This document shows positions 26,802 through 36,089 of a DNA stretch of 64,000 bases, piece by piece. The stretch lies in the NCBI RefSeq assembly GCF_002162035.1, contig NZ_CP021138.1:2232001-2296000 (forward strand), written 5' to 3'. Numbering within the stretch: the stretch's first letter is position 1; each line of letters begins with the position of its first letter. The notes under the pieces were generated by a model. That model saw nothing but the letters and a program-made list of their open reading frames with translations. It ran no database searches and had not been told where the DNA came from. The stretch is from Sulfuriferula sp. AH1 (GTDB taxonomy: Bacteria > Pseudomonadota > Gammaproteobacteria > Burkholderiales > Sulfuriferulaceae). The position numbers and the translations under genes were made by a program.

Positions 26802-27542
26802 TCAGGAACAGCCGTGCTTTTTGGGAGAAGTAGAGGCCAGTTCGTTACCCAATGTGTGATGCTTGGTAGCGAGCTGGTAGATGCGCATCAAATCGTGTTC
26901 ATTGACGTCTATGAACGAGTCGATTTGACTTAACGCATAGACGAAATCCTCATGCGAAATGGCAGGATAGGCCGTAATGATTTCACTGGGCGTTTCCACC
27001 TTGTCCTCGGAGAGAAATGCCGGATAACGACGCCACGGGAACATCCAGCTGAACACCACTGCCACAACCAGAATAACCAGGACATTCAGCAGCACCGGCT
27101 CCAGCACAAATCCGTAACCGAGCGCATGCAGTTCGGGGCCGCCCATCGCTGCGACCAGTGCCGTGGCGCCGCCGGGGGGATGGATACAGCGCAGATAGTG
27201 CATCGCACCCACTGCCAGAGCCACCGCCACCGGCACTGCCAGCCACACCTGCGGAATCAGTTCGCTGCAGGTCACGCCGATCAGCGCAGAGATCAGCTGA
27301 CCGCCAACCAGCGCCCAGGGCTGCGACAATGCACCGTGGGGCACCGCGAACAGCAGCACCGCCGACGCCCCCATCGAAGCCACCACCAGCGGTACATCCT
27401 GCCCATGCAGGAAATAACTCGAACACAGATAAACCAGCAATATCCCGAAAAACGCCCCACTGATGGAAATCCAGCGTTCCCCGTGACTGATCGGGGTGAA
27501 ATCCACACCGGCAAGATCTAATAATTTTCGCAACATGAGCAT
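26802..27542 (-). CDS. HPP-family membrane protein
   Basis: A 246-residue protein with four to six hydrophobic helices between about residues 28 and 165, including the defining CIHPPGGATAL segment. Some family members have been linked to nitrite transport in chloroplasts and cyanobacteria, but bacterial roles are not settled. The C-terminal 75 residues are soluble and end in KKHGCS. A small membrane protein gene lies upstream on the same strand after 33 bp. Confidence 0.9.
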   Translation of the reverse strand: MLMLRKLLDLAGVDFTPISHGERWISISGAFFGILLVYLCSSYFLHGQDVPLVVASMGASAVLLFAVPHGALSQPWALVGGQLISALIGVTCSELIPQVWLAVPVAVALAVGAMHYLRCIHPPGGATALVAAMGGPELHALGYGFVLEPVLLNVLVILVVAVVFSWMFPWRRYPAFLSEDKVETPSEIITAYPAISHEDFVYALSQIDSFIDVNEHDLMRIYQLATKHHTLGNELASTSPKKHGCS

Positions 27543-27575
27543 CCTGAAACCATGAAAAACCGATACTGACCCGAC

Positions 27576-27794
27576 TTAATCCTTCTTCCCGGCCAGCAGC
27601 AATCCGGCACCGACCACAATCGCGCCTATGCTCGCCCATATCGGGATATCCACCGTCTGCTTTTCCTTGAAGGACATTTCCAGCGTGCCCAATTTGACTG
27701 CCTGGGTTTCCTTGGTATAACTGAATCCGCCATATGCCAGACCCAAAACCCCTGCAGCAATCAATGCGATCGCAACTATCTTTATTGCATTCAT
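27576..27794 (-). CDS. Small two-helix inner-membrane protein
   Basis: A 72-residue protein with two hydrophobic helices (IVAIALIAAGVLGLAYG and IWASIGAIVVGAGLLLAG) joined by a charged loop containing KETQAVKLGTLEMSFKEKQ. The pattern matches a widespread family of short proteobacterial membrane proteins of unknown function. It has a clear start and a ribosome site (AGAGGATAAGAAAATG in the coding direction). It lies between the decarboxylase and HPP genes on the same strand. Confidence 0.8.
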   Translation of the reverse strand: MNAIKIVAIALIAAGVLGLAYGGFSYTKETQAVKLGTLEMSFKEKQTVDIPIWASIGAIVVGAGLLLAGKKD

Positions 27795-27833
27795 TTTCTT
27801 ATCCTCTTATTGATATCAGCCCGCGTGTCGTTT

Positions 27834-30074
27834 TCAGCGCACGCAGTCCACATAATAAACAGCCTTACCCTCAACTTCCGCCTTCACCAGACCGTGTATG
27901 TCAGTCTCGAAACCCGGGAAACGCTCGTTGAAATCGCGGGCGAACTTGAGATAACGCACGATGGTAGCATTGAAACGCTCGCCCGGGATCAGCAATGGGA
28001 TACCCGGCGGATATGGGGTCAGCAGCACGCTGGTGATGCGGCCTTCGAGCTTGTCGATTTCCACGCGGTCGATCTCGCGGTGCGCCATCTTGGCGAACGC
28101 ATCGGTCGGTTTCATCGCCGGCTCCATATTGGACAGATACATCTCGGTGGTCAGACGCGCAATGTCGTTCGCCTTGTAGATGCCGTGAATCGCGTCGCAC
28201 AGGTCTTTCAGGCCCATGCGCTCGTAGCGCGGATATTTGGCGACGAATTCCGGCAGCACGCGCCACAAAGGCTGGTTGCGGTCGTATTCGTCCTTGAACT
28301 GCTGCAACGCGGTCAGCATAGTGTTCCAGCGGCCCTTGGTGATGCCGATGGTGAACATGATGAAGAACGAATACAGGCCGGTTTTCTCCACGATCACGCC
28401 GTGCTCGGCCAGGTATTTGGTAACGATGGCAGCCGGCATGCCGCTGTCAGCAAAGTCACCGTCGACATCCAGCCCGGGGGTGATGATGGTGGACTTGATC
28501 GGATCGAGCATGTTAAAGCCCGATGCCAGGTCGCCGAAACCGTGCCAGCGCTCGTTGGCACGCAGCACCCAGTCGTCGCTTTCGCCCATGCCTTCTTCGG
28601 CCAGATGATCCGGACCCCATACCTTGAACCACCATGAATCGCCGAACTCCTCGTCCACCTTGCGCATGGCGCGGCGAAAATCCAGCGCTTCCATGATCGA
28701 TTCTTCCACCAGCGCAGTGCCGCCGGGCGGCTCCATCATCGCCGCCGCCACGTCACACGAAGCGATGATGGCGTATTGCGGACTGGTGGAGGTGTGCATC
28801 AGGAACGCTTCGTTGAATACGTCGCGATCCAGTTTTCGGGTTTCGGAATCCTGTACCAGGATTTGCGAAGCCTGCGACAGCCCCGCCAGCATCTTGTGGG
28901 TGGACTGCGTGGAAAACAACATGGATTCCTTGCAGTGCGGACGATCGCGGCCGATGGCGTGCATGCCGTGATAGAAGTCATGGAAAGTCGCATGCGGCAG
29001 CCACGCTTCATCGAAATGCAGCGTATCGATTTCGCCGTCGAGCATGGACTTGATTGTTTCGACGTTATACAGCACGCCGTCGTATGTGCTCTGGGTGATG
29101 GTCAGCACCCGCGGCTTGGTCTTGGCGCCGCGCGCAAACGGATTGGCATCGATTTTCTTCTGGATGTTTTCCGGCTTGAATTCATCCAGCGGAATCGGCC
29201 CGATAATGCCGTAGTGGTTGCGGGTCGGGGTCAGGAACACCGGTATCGCGCCGGTCATGATGATCGCATGCAGTATCGATTTATGGCAGTTGCGGTCCAC
29301 CACCACGATATCATCCGGCGCCACGGTCGAATGCCAGACGATCTTGTTGGAAGTCGATGTACCGTTGGTGACGAAAAACAGATGGTCGGCGCTGAAAATG
29401 CGCGCAGCATTGCGTTCGGAAGCCGCCACCGGCCCGGTGTGATCCAGCAGTTGGCCCAGCTCTTCCACCGCGTTGCAGACGTCGGCACGCAGCATGTTCT
29501 CGCCGAAGAACTGGTGGAACATCTGCCCCACCGGGCTTTTCAGGAACGCCACGCCGCCGGAGTGACCGGGGCAGTGCCAGGAATAGGAGCCGTCCGACGC
29601 GTAATGGGTCAGCGCGCGGAAGAACGGCGGTGCCAGCGAATCCAGATAGGTTTTGGTCTCGCGCAGGATGTGGCGGGCGACGAACTCGGGCGTATCCTCG
29701 AACATGTGAATGAAGCCATGCAGCTCCTTCAACACATCGTTGGGGATATGGCGCGAGGTGCGCGTCTCGCCGTACAGGAAAATCGGGATCTCGCTGTTGC
29801 GAAAGCGGATTTCCTCGACGAAACTGCGCAATTGCGCGACTGCCTGGTCGGCGGCGACCGGCGACGAGAATTCCTCGTCGTCTATCGACAGAATAAACGC
29901 CGAAGCACGGCTCTGCTGTTGCGCGAAACTGGACAGATCGCCATAGCTGGTGACACCCAGCACTTCGCTGCCTTCATCCTCCAGCGCCTTGGCGAGCGCA
30001 CGGATACCCAGCCCGCTGGCATTATCGGAACGGTAATCCTCATCTATCACGACGATAGGAAAACGGAATTTCAT
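27834..30074 (-). CDS. Biosynthetic/inducible-type Arg/Lys/Orn decarboxylase (fold-type I PLP)
   Basis: A 746-residue PLP-dependent decarboxylase with the three-part layout of the AdiA/LdcC/SpeF family. A response-regulator-like wing domain (about 1-130) precedes the PLP domain (WHCPGHSGGVAFLKSPVG; HFDEAW; the lysine Schiff base in STQSTHKMLAGLSQAS) and a C-terminal domain. It removes CO2 from arginine, lysine or ornithine to give a polyamine precursor. The wing domain argues for the oligomeric enteric-like class. Substrate choice cannot be read from the sequence; arginine would link it to cyanophycin turnover, but that is inference. It is probably monocistronic; the dcd terminator lies upstream. 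Confidence 0.92.
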   Translation of the reverse strand: MKFRFPIVVIDEDYRSDNASGLGIRALAKALEDEGSEVLGVTSYGDLSSFAQQQSRASAFILSIDDEEFSSPVAADQAVAQLRSFVEEIRFRNSEIPIFLYGETRTSRHIPNDVLKELHGFIHMFEDTPEFVARHILRETKTYLDSLAPPFFRALTHYASDGSYSWHCPGHSGGVAFLKSPVGQMFHQFFGENMLRADVCNAVEELGQLLDHTGPVAASERNAARIFSADHLFFVTNGTSTSNKIVWHSTVAPDDIVVVDRNCHKSILHAIIMTGAIPVFLTPTRNHYGIIGPIPLDEFKPENIQKKIDANPFARGAKTKPRVLTITQSTYDGVLYNVETIKSMLDGEIDTLHFDEAWLPHATFHDFYHGMHAIGRDRPHCKESMLFSTQSTHKMLAGLSQASQILVQDSETRKLDRDVFNEAFLMHTSTSPQYAIIASCDVAAAMMEPPGGTALVEESIMEALDFRRAMRKVDEEFGDSWWFKVWGPDHLAEEGMGESDDWVLRANERWHGFGDLASGFNMLDPIKSTIITPGLDVDGDFADSGMPAAIVTKYLAEHGVIVEKTGLYSFFIMFTIGITKGRWNTMLTALQQFKDEYDRNQPLWRVLPEFVAKYPRYERMGLKDLCDAIHGIYKANDIARLTTEMYLSNMEPAMKPTDAFAKMAHREIDRVEIDKLEGRITSVLLTPYPPGIPLLIPGERFNATIVRYLKFARDFNERFPGFETDIHGLVKAEVEGKAVYYVDCVR

Positions 30075-30128
30075 ACTTACTCCTCAACACCGACACAATG
30101 GCGGCGCGGACAATATCCTGAAAAATAT

Positions 30129-30172
30129 AAACCGCCAAGACAAACTCGGGCACCTCGTTGTCTTGGCGGTTT
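30129..30172 (-). terminator. Rho-independent terminator after dcd
   Basis: A perfect 15-bp stem (AAACCGCCAAGACAA at 30129-30143 and its complement at 30158-30172) with a 14-base loop. On the minus strand it is followed by TTATATTTTTC, so it ends dcd transcription before the decarboxylase gene. Confidence 0.88.
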
Positions 30173-30198
30173 GATCATTTGCATCACATCATACCAAG

Positions 30199-30765
30199 CT
30201 ACATGGACGGTAATGTGACACCGCTTTGTCCCTGATATTTGCCGCCGCGATCGCGGTACGAGGTTTCGCATACCTCGTCACTCTCGAAGAACAGCACCTG
30301 CGCTACGCCTTCATTGGCATAAATACGTGCAGGCAGCGGCGTAGTATTGGAGAACTCGAGTGTAACGTAGCCTTCCCATTCCGGCTCAAACGGCGTGACA
30401 TTGACGATGATGCCGCAGCGCGCATAAGTGGATTTGCCCAGACAGATCGTCAGCACGTTACGCGGAATGCGGAAATATTCGACCGTACGCGCCAGCGCAA
30501 ACGAATTCGGCGGAATGATGCAGGAATCGCCGACCACGTCCACGAAGGAATTCGGGTCGAAGTTCTTCGGATCCACGATCGTGGAATTGATGTTGGTGAA
30601 CAATTTGAATTCGTTGGCGCAACGGATATCGTAACCGTAACTCGATGTGCCGTAGGACACGATCTTGTTGCCATTGACCTCGCGTACCTGGCCCGGCTCA
30701 AACGGCTCGATCATGCCGTGTTGCTCCGCCATTTTACGTATCCACTTATCGGCTTTAATGCTCAT
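30199..30765 (-). CDS. dcd: dCTP deaminase
   Basis: A 188-residue trimeric enzyme that deaminates dCTP to dUTP for dTTP synthesis. Family motifs are visible: [13 protein letters not shown], the catalytic [21 protein letters not shown] region with its conserved glutamate, and a C-terminal lid [12 protein letters not shown] that closes over the nucleotide. The length matches E. coli Dcd. It follows apbC on the same strand after 9 bp, so the two share an operon. Confidence 0.97.
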   Translation of the reverse strand: MSIKADKWIRKMAEQHGMIEPFEPGQVREVNGNKIVSYGTSSYGYDIRCANEFKLFTNINSTIVDPKNFDPNSFVDVVGDSCIIPPNSFALARTVEYFRIPRNVLTICLGKSTYARCGIIVNVTPFEPEWEGYVTLEFSNTTPLPARIYANEGVAQVLFFESDEVCETSYRDRGGKYQGQSGVTLPSM

Positions 30766-30774
30766 GTCTAAGGC

Positions 30775-31863
30775 TCAGGTGTTCTGAATCACGATTTTAG
30801 GGAAGGCATTGCTGTGGTCCTGCGCCTGTTCGGCGACTTTGACGGCAACGCGGCGGGCGATCTGTTTGTAAATCTCGGAGATACGGCTATCCGGCGCAGT
30901 CACCACCGTAGGCGCGCCGGCATCGGCTTCCTGACGGATACGGATATCCAGCGGCAATGCGCCGAGGAATTCGACTTCGTAATCGCTGGACATCTTCTCG
31001 CCGCCGCCTTCGCCGAAGATATGCTCTTCATGGCCGCACTTGCTGCAGATATGGATGCTCATGTTCTCGACGATACCGAAGATAGGAATGCCGACTTTCT
31101 CGAACATCTTGAAGCCCTTGCGCGCATCGATCAGCGCGATGTCCTGCGGAGTGGTGACGATCACCGCACCGGTCACCGGCACGCGCTGCGCCAGGGTCAG
31201 CTGGATATCGCCGGTGCCCGGTGGCAAATCGACTACCAGATAATCCAGATCGCGCCAGCGTGTATCGTTCAGCAACTGCTCCAGCGCCTGCGTCACCATC
31301 GGGCCGCGCCACACCATCGGGGTCTCGGCGTCGATCAGGAAGCCGATCGACATGATCTGCAAGCCGTGCGCTTCCATCGGCTCCAGACTCTTGCCGTCAC
31401 GTGATTCCGGGCGGCCTTGCACACCCAGCATGGTGGGCTGCGAAGGGCCGTAGATGTCGGCGTCGAGCATGCCCACCTTCGCGCCTTCGGCGGCCAGCGC
31501 CAATGCCAGATTCACCGCTGTGGTGGATTTGCCGACGCCGCCCTTGCCGGAAGCGACGGCGATGATGTTTTTCACATTCGGGATCAGCTTCACGCCGCGC
31601 TGCACGCTGTGCGACACGATCTTGAAGCTGACATTGACGCTGATGCGCCCGATACCGGTAATGGTCTTCAGCGCATCGGTCACGATCTGGCTGATGATCG
31701 CCGTCTGGCTTTGCGCCGGGTAGCCCAGCATCACATCCAGCGACACATCGTTGCCATTGATCTGGATGTTGCGAACGGTTTTGCTGGTAACGAAATCCTT
31801 GTGGGTATTCGGATCGATTGCGGTCTTTAATGCGGTTTGTACTTGTAATTCCGAGATAGCCAT
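30775..31863 (-). CDS. apbC: Iron-sulfur cluster carrier protein ApbC/Mrp
   Basis: A 362-residue Mrp/NBP35-family ATPase that binds and transfers [4Fe-4S] clusters. An N-terminal MIP18-like (DUF59) domain (about 1-90) precedes the deviant Walker A ASGKGGVGKSTTAVN near 105, the Walker B-like DYLVVDLPPGTGD, and the cluster-binding CSKC pair near residue 275 (HICSKCGHEEHIFG). Such carriers feed Fe-S enzymes including those of the Hox type. It is first in the apbC-dcd pair. Confidence 0.96.
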   Translation of the reverse strand: MAISELQVQTALKTAIDPNTHKDFVTSKTVRNIQINGNDVSLDVMLGYPAQSQTAIISQIVTDALKTITGIGRISVNVSFKIVSHSVQRGVKLIPNVKNIIAVASGKGGVGKSTTAVNLALALAAEGAKVGMLDADIYGPSQPTMLGVQGRPESRDGKSLEPMEAHGLQIMSIGFLIDAETPMVWRGPMVTQALEQLLNDTRWRDLDYLVVDLPPGTGDIQLTLAQRVPVTGAVIVTTPQDIALIDARKGFKMFEKVGIPIFGIVENMSIHICSKCGHEEHIFGEGGGEKMSSDYEVEFLGALPLDIRIRQEADAGAPTVVTAPDSRISEIYKQIARRVAVKVAEQAQDHSNAFPKIVIQNT

Positions 31864-31895
31864 TAAATATTTCCTTTAACTTGAAGAGGGCCGGG

Positions 31896-32507
31896 TTAAT
31901 CGAACACATGCGCGAGTTCGCGCTGGATCGCAACATCCGCCCCGGGCCCGAACTGGCTGGTTTGCGGATCGAAATCGTCAGTAAACGCGTATTCGAATTT
32001 GACATCCTGCAGCCCCAATGTGCCGAACAGGCGATTTTCGAAAGAATAATCGTCGGGCTGTTCAGTCAGCGTCGGCCAACCGGATGCCCCTTGAGACAAA
32101 ATCGGCCCGAAAAACACCATGCCGGGCTTGTTCTTGCAGCGCAATGCGCAACTGCTCTCCGTGCGTCCCGACATGGGTAAAAAATCGATGGTGCGCGAAA
32201 ACCGGTTTTCACGATCCAGCACCAGATCTATCGTGCCATTGATGCGCCGCGTTTCATGCCCGTAAGTCATGGCTTGCGCACCGCTGGCTTCACGCCACGC
32301 ATCCACGTCCACCGCACCGAAATGGCTAGGGTAAAACAGGAACTTCAGCGGCATGACGGCATTGATTTGCGCCAGCAATTCCGGCGTATAGGCCGGGGTA
32401 TTAATCAGAATTCCGCCCCCTTCCTTATCCGCCAGAAAAAAAACCGCCGGGCGACTACCCGGCAAGTAATATACCGCTCGATCAAACGACTCAAACAATA
32501 ACTGCAT
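31896..32507 (-). CDS. Conserved hypothetical, resembles a degenerate metallo-beta-lactamase fold
   Basis: A 203-residue protein. The pattern of strands (AVFFLADKEGGGILINTPAYTPELLAQI, KFLFYPSHFGAVDVDAWREASGAQAMTYG in the order seen) resembles the first half of a metallo-beta-lactamase hydrolase. However, the metal motif HxHxDH is absent: FYPSHFGAVD keeps one histidine and one aspartate. If the fold is right, the metal centre is probably lost. It starts one base after the rppH stop, so it is translated with rppH. No known function; the fold suggestion is inference. Confidence 0.72.
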   Translation of the reverse strand: MQLLFESFDRAVYYLPGSRPAVFFLADKEGGGILINTPAYTPELLAQINAVMPLKFLFYPSHFGAVDVDAWREASGAQAMTYGHETRRINGTIDLVLDRENRFSRTIDFLPMSGRTESSCALRCKNKPGMVFFGPILSQGASGWPTLTEQPDDYSFENRLFGTLGLQDVKFEYAFTDDFDPQTSQFGPGADVAIQRELAHVFD

Positions 32508-33041
32508 TTATTCACTCACTTGCAGGGTAATCTCGTGCTCGCGCGGCGCACCCTGACGATGCGCGTGATCGCGTTCCAAATAATGCGACAGCTCGGACAG
32601 CGCTGCGCGATAAACCTCGCGCTTGAATTCCACCACCGTTTCCATCGCTACCCAGTAATCATTCCAACGCCAAGCATCAAACTCCGGATGCGTCGATGCG
32701 CGCAAGCACACATCGCAATCCCGGCCCGTCAGGCGCAACAGAAACCATATCTGCTTCTGTCCGCGATAATGGCTGCGGCAATCACGGCGCGACCAGTGAC
32801 GCGGCACATCGTAGCGCAGCCAGTTTCGTGTACGCCCTAAAATCCGCACATGCTGCGGTTCCAGACCGACTTCTTCCATCAATTCCCGGTACATCGCCTG
32901 CTCCGGGTTTTCGCCTTGGTTGATGCCGCCCTGCGGGAACTGCCAAGAGTGTTGCCGTATCCGTTTGCCCCAAAACACTTCATTTCGGGAGTTGCAAAGA
33001 ATGATGCCGACATTGGGGCGATACCCATCCTTGTCGATCAT
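32508..33041 (-). CDS. rppH: RNA pyrophosphohydrolase
   Basis: A 177-residue Nudix hydrolase that removes pyrophosphate from the 5' end of triphosphorylated RNA and so starts mRNA decay. It begins [17 protein letters not shown], like E. coli RppH, and carries the full Nudix box [23 protein letters not shown] (about 37-59). WLRYDVP and the KQIWFLLRL segment fit the family. The ATG at 33041 is chosen over a GTG three codons upstream because it aligns with RppH and is spaced correctly from GGGTGG. Confidence 0.95.
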   Translation of the reverse strand: MIDKDGYRPNVGIILCNSRNEVFWGKRIRQHSWQFPQGGINQGENPEQAMYRELMEEVGLEPQHVRILGRTRNWLRYDVPRHWSRRDCRSHYRGQKQIWFLLRLTGRDCDVCLRASTHPEFDAWRWNDYWVAMETVVEFKREVYRAALSELSHYLERDHAHRQGAPREHEITLQVSE

Positions 33042-33122
33042 GTTCGCCACCCAACTTTAATCCGTTACAATTAGGTGCATTTTTTCATAGTTCGTTCATA
33101 TTGGAAAGCCGGGATTTTGAGA

Positions 33123-33554
33123 ATGACTGATTTGGAAAAACAATATAAAGCGTTGCCGCTTGCAGAACGTCTGGATTTGGCCCTGAGTGAGGCATTGCCG
33201 CTGGATTACCGCCCATTCATGGTACATGAACAATGGATGGTAATTAAATGCTATTTTGCGCGTCGCGCCGACCTTACCCAGGACGAAATCAGCGCACTGA
33301 TCCAGGATCAGGATCATGTCATCCGTCTGTGCATCGCCAAACGCCCGGATCTGACCGCAGAAATGATCGCCCAATGCGTCAACGATCGCGACCCCAACGT
33401 ACGCCACGCCATTTCGCGCAATCCGAAAATCACCGAGAGCCAGCGCCAGCAATTGCTGCAGGATGTTGATCCGCTGGTCGCGCGCGCCGCCGGCAAAGGC
33501 CCCAAGGAAACACAATACCGGCAACGCCCGGGGCAGACGCGGGTCATCAAATAA
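33123..33554 (+). CDS. Short LRV/HEAT-like repeat protein
   Basis: A 143-residue soluble protein. Residues 40-125 contain about four repeats of roughly 24 residues with a common form (ADLTQDEISALIQDQDHVIR, PDLTAEMIAQCVNDRDPNVR, PKITESQRQQLLQDVDPLVA). This resembles the variant leucine-rich repeat (LRV) or HEAT-like solenoids used for protein binding. The usual cysteine cluster of the Azotobacter LRV protein is not present. The ATG at 33123 is chosen over an upstream frame start at 33075 because GGATTTTGAGA lies just before it. It is divergent from rppH. Partner unknown. Confidence 0.78.
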   Translation: MTDLEKQYKALPLAERLDLALSEALPLDYRPFMVHEQWMVIKCYFARRADLTQDEISALIQDQDHVIRLCIAKRPDLTAEMIAQCVNDRDPNVRHAISRNPKITESQRQQLLQDVDPLVARAAGKGPKETQYRQRPGQTRVIK

Positions 33555-33684
33555 TCCGGTCACATCTGCATCCCGCAGTCGGAATGGGTTGGTTCATATC
33601 AACCATACTGCATTAGCGGTGCGGTCACTATACTGATCCGTATCCAATTGCAATGCTCTGTTGTTCATTACCGGGAAAGAAACG

Positions 33685-34641
33685 ATGCTGAATCAGCCCA
33701 AAATCATCGCGCTGCGCCACTCTCTGGAAAACGCCATCGTCGGTCAGGCCGCGCTGCTGGACAGGCTGGTGATCGGCCTGCTGACAGGTGGGCATATCCT
33801 GCTGGAAGGCTTGCCCGGTCTGGCGAAAACCACTGCGGTCAAAGCACTGAGCAGCAGCGTGCACGCCAGCTTTCAGCGCATCCAGTTTACCCCCGACCTG
33901 CTCCCCGGCGACCTGACCGGCACCGACATTTACAACCCGCAGGCAGGCAGCTTCTGCTTTGTCGAAGGGCCGCTGTTCCACGAGATCATCCTGGCCGACG
34001 AGATCAACCGCGCGCCGGCCAAAGTGCAGTCGGCATTGCTCGAAGCCATGCAGGAACACCAGATCACCGTCGGCGGCGTAACCCGCGCGTTACCGCCGCT
34101 GTTCATGGTGATGGCCACGCAGAATCCGCTGGAGCAATCGGGCACCTACCCGTTGCCGGAAGCGCAGCTCGACCGATTCCTGCTGCATGTGGAGCTGGAT
34201 TACCCCACGGCGGAAGAAGAACTGCTGATACTGCAGCGCGACCGCACAGCCCGGACAGGCGATGCAGCGCCTGCGTCCGGCATGGACGTTCATACCGTGC
34301 TGGCGGCACGCGAAGAAGTGAAACAGGTGCATCTAAGCAACGAACTGGAACGCTACATCGTGGCGCTGGTCGGCGCCACCCGCAACGTCGGACAGTACCT
34401 GCCGCAGCTGGCGGACATGATCGAGGTCGGCGCCAGCCCGCGCGCGTCGCTCGCCATTGCCCACGCGGCCTCTGCGCACGCCTATTTGCAGGGCCGGGAT
34501 TATGTCATTCCCGACGACATCCTCGCCGTGGCCCCCGACTGTCTGCGCCACCGCATCATCCTCAGTTTCAATGCGCGCATGGAGAAGCTCTCCCGTAACG
34601 AGCTGATTCAGGCCCTGCTGGATGCCGTACCGGTACCCTGA
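33685..34641 (+). CDS. MoxR-family AAA+ ATPase of the bat operon
   Basis: A 318-residue AAA+ ATPase with Walker A GLPGLAKTTAVK (about residues 46-55), Walker B IILADEINRAP, sensor 1 MATQNPLEQSGTYPLPEAQLDRF and a C-terminal lid. MoxR ATPases act as chaperones for complexes containing von Willebrand factor A domains, and the next five genes encode such proteins. The ATG at 33685 follows GGGAAAGAAACG; the longer frame from 33661 starts with TTG. First gene of moxR-batDUF58-DUF4381-batA-batB/C-batD. Confidence 0.94.
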   Translation: MLNQPKIIALRHSLENAIVGQAALLDRLVIGLLTGGHILLEGLPGLAKTTAVKALSSSVHASFQRIQFTPDLLPGDLTGTDIYNPQAGSFCFVEGPLFHEIILADEINRAPAKVQSALLEAMQEHQITVGGVTRALPPLFMVMATQNPLEQSGTYPLPEAQLDRFLLHVELDYPTAEEELLILQRDRTARTGDAAPASGMDVHTVLAAREEVKQVHLSNELERYIVALVGATRNVGQYLPQLADMIEVGASPRASLAIAHAASAHAYLQGRDYVIPDDILAVAPDCLRHRIILSFNARMEKLSRNELIQALLDAVPVP

Positions 34642-34653
34642 CGACGGCACGCC

Positions 34654-35643
34654 GTGAACCTGTCACTGCATAAACTGGCCACACTCGGGCGACAGCTGCT
34701 TGCCGGAACCGTCGCGCATGCGAGACTGAGCGAGACGCATGCGCCCTTGCTGGATGCGGCCCAGCTCGCTGAACTCATCCGCCGCACCCGCTCGCTGCAG
34801 GAAATGCCTTATATCAGGGAAGCGCATCAGCGCCATGCCGGGGATCTGCGTTCGGCGTATCTGGGCAGCGGCCTGGATTTCGAAGAAGCCCGGCTTTATC
34901 AGCCCGGCGACGATGTGCACGACATGGACTGGCGCACCACGGCGCGCACCAATAAGCCGCACATCAAGATTTACCGGGAAGAACATCAACCCGCGCTGCA
35001 TATCGTCATCGACCGCGGCCCGAGCATGCGTTTCGGCACCCGCAACCAGCTGAAAGTGACGCAAGCCGCACGCATCGCGACGATACTGGGATTTGCCGCC
35101 GCGACCGGCAACACCTGCATCGGCGGCAGCATCTGGCAACCTGAAGGTTACACGCTGCCCTGCCGCAACGGCGAAACCGGCGCCATGCAACTGATACAGG
35201 CCGCCGTTGCGCCCTGCCCGCCGATGTCCTCCTCTCAGTCGCAAACCATGCGCCCGTTTGCCGATTTGCTGGAACAAATCGACGCCCTGTTGCCGCGCGG
35301 TTCCAGAATCGTACTGCTCAGCGATTTCCGCCAGATGCAAACCTCTGACCAGACCCCGCTGCTGCGTCTCGCCAGCCATCATCAGCTGCAGGCGATACAG
35401 CTGCTCGATCCGAGCGAAACCGCGCTGCCCGACGTCGGATTGATGCGGTTTCAGGATGCCGCCTCGGAGCAATCGCGCTGGGTCGATACCGGTAGCCATG
35501 CAGTGCGTACCGCGTTCCAGCATCAGGCCGGTTTGCAGCAAAACCAGCTGCAGGCACTGTTCCGCCGCATCGGCGTGCGTTTGCAGCATTGCATGACCGA
35601 CACCGACCCGTTCGATCTGCTCTTTGCAGCGGCACAGCCATGA
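34654..35643 (+). CDS. DUF58 domain protein (bat operon)
   Basis: A 329-residue cytoplasmic protein with the DUF58 signature YQPGDDVHDMDWRTTARTNKPHIKIYREEH (given in parts: YQPGDDVH, DWRTTAR) around residues 85-115 and a VWA-like region after it (IDRGPSMRFG, where the MIDAS motif is imperfect). It starts with GTG at 34654, 12 bp after moxR. Proteins of this kind accompany MoxR and are thought to be adaptors or clients. It overlaps the next gene by 4 bp. Confidence 0.9.
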   Translation: MNLSLHKLATLGRQLLAGTVAHARLSETHAPLLDAAQLAELIRRTRSLQEMPYIREAHQRHAGDLRSAYLGSGLDFEEARLYQPGDDVHDMDWRTTARTNKPHIKIYREEHQPALHIVIDRGPSMRFGTRNQLKVTQAARIATILGFAAATGNTCIGGSIWQPEGYTLPCRNGETGAMQLIQAAVAPCPPMSSSQSQTMRPFADLLEQIDALLPRGSRIVLLSDFRQMQTSDQTPLLRLASHHQLQAIQLLDPSETALPDVGLMRFQDAASEQSRWVDTGSHAVRTAFQHQAGLQQNQLQALFRRIGVRLQHCMTDTDPFDLLFAAAQP

Positions 35644-36089
35644 ACGAAGCGACCAGCGGCCTGATCGACATCATCGAACCGGCGCCACCGGCAGCGAGTG
35701 CCGCGCATTATCCGTTGATGTGGCTGGTTGCAGCAGCGGCCTTGCTACTACTGGTGGGCGGAGCAATCTGGTGGTGGCGGCAGCGTTGCCGGCGTGCCGC
35801 ACGCAAACAGCTGGGGCAATTGCGACTGGCCTTGCAGGCAGGTCAAGCGAGCCAGCAGGATACCGCGTATGCGCTCGCCGCCGAATTAGCCCGGATGTTC
35901 AAACTCAGACAGCTGCAAGCCGGCGACCCGCCCGGCTCATTGCCGCAAGCGGCATACGCCGACTGGGCTTACCTGACCACGTGTCTGGACGAGATACGTT
36001 ACAAGGCGGACGCCGACATGGATGCCCAAACATGGGCACGCCTGTTTGCCATTGCCGAATCCGCGCTGCGCTGGGGTGGACGATGCTGA
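35640..36089 (+). CDS. DUF4381 domain membrane protein (bat operon)
   Basis: A 149-residue protein with a single membrane helix (MWLVAAAALLLLVGGAIWWW, about 24-43) and a basic cytoplasmic domain. The family, DUF4381, is found in MoxR/bat operons and its function is unknown. The start ATG overlaps the DUF58 stop (ATGA) and the end overlaps batA by 7 bp, so expression is coupled. The in-frame extension back to 35589 is not needed. Confidence 0.87.
   Translation: MNEATSGLIDIIEPAPPAASAAHYPLMWLVAAAALLLLVGGAIWWWRQRCRRAARKQLGQLRLALQAGQASQQDTAYALAAELARMFKLRQLQAGDPPGSLPQAAYADWAYLTTCLDEIRYKADADMDAQTWARLFAIAESALRWGGRC

Noticed and set aside
28776-30218. 480-codon open frame antisense to the decarboxylase gene
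   Set aside because: The true gene has complete PLP enzyme motifs on the other strand; the antisense frame is Arg/His/Gln-rich and runs through the terminator.
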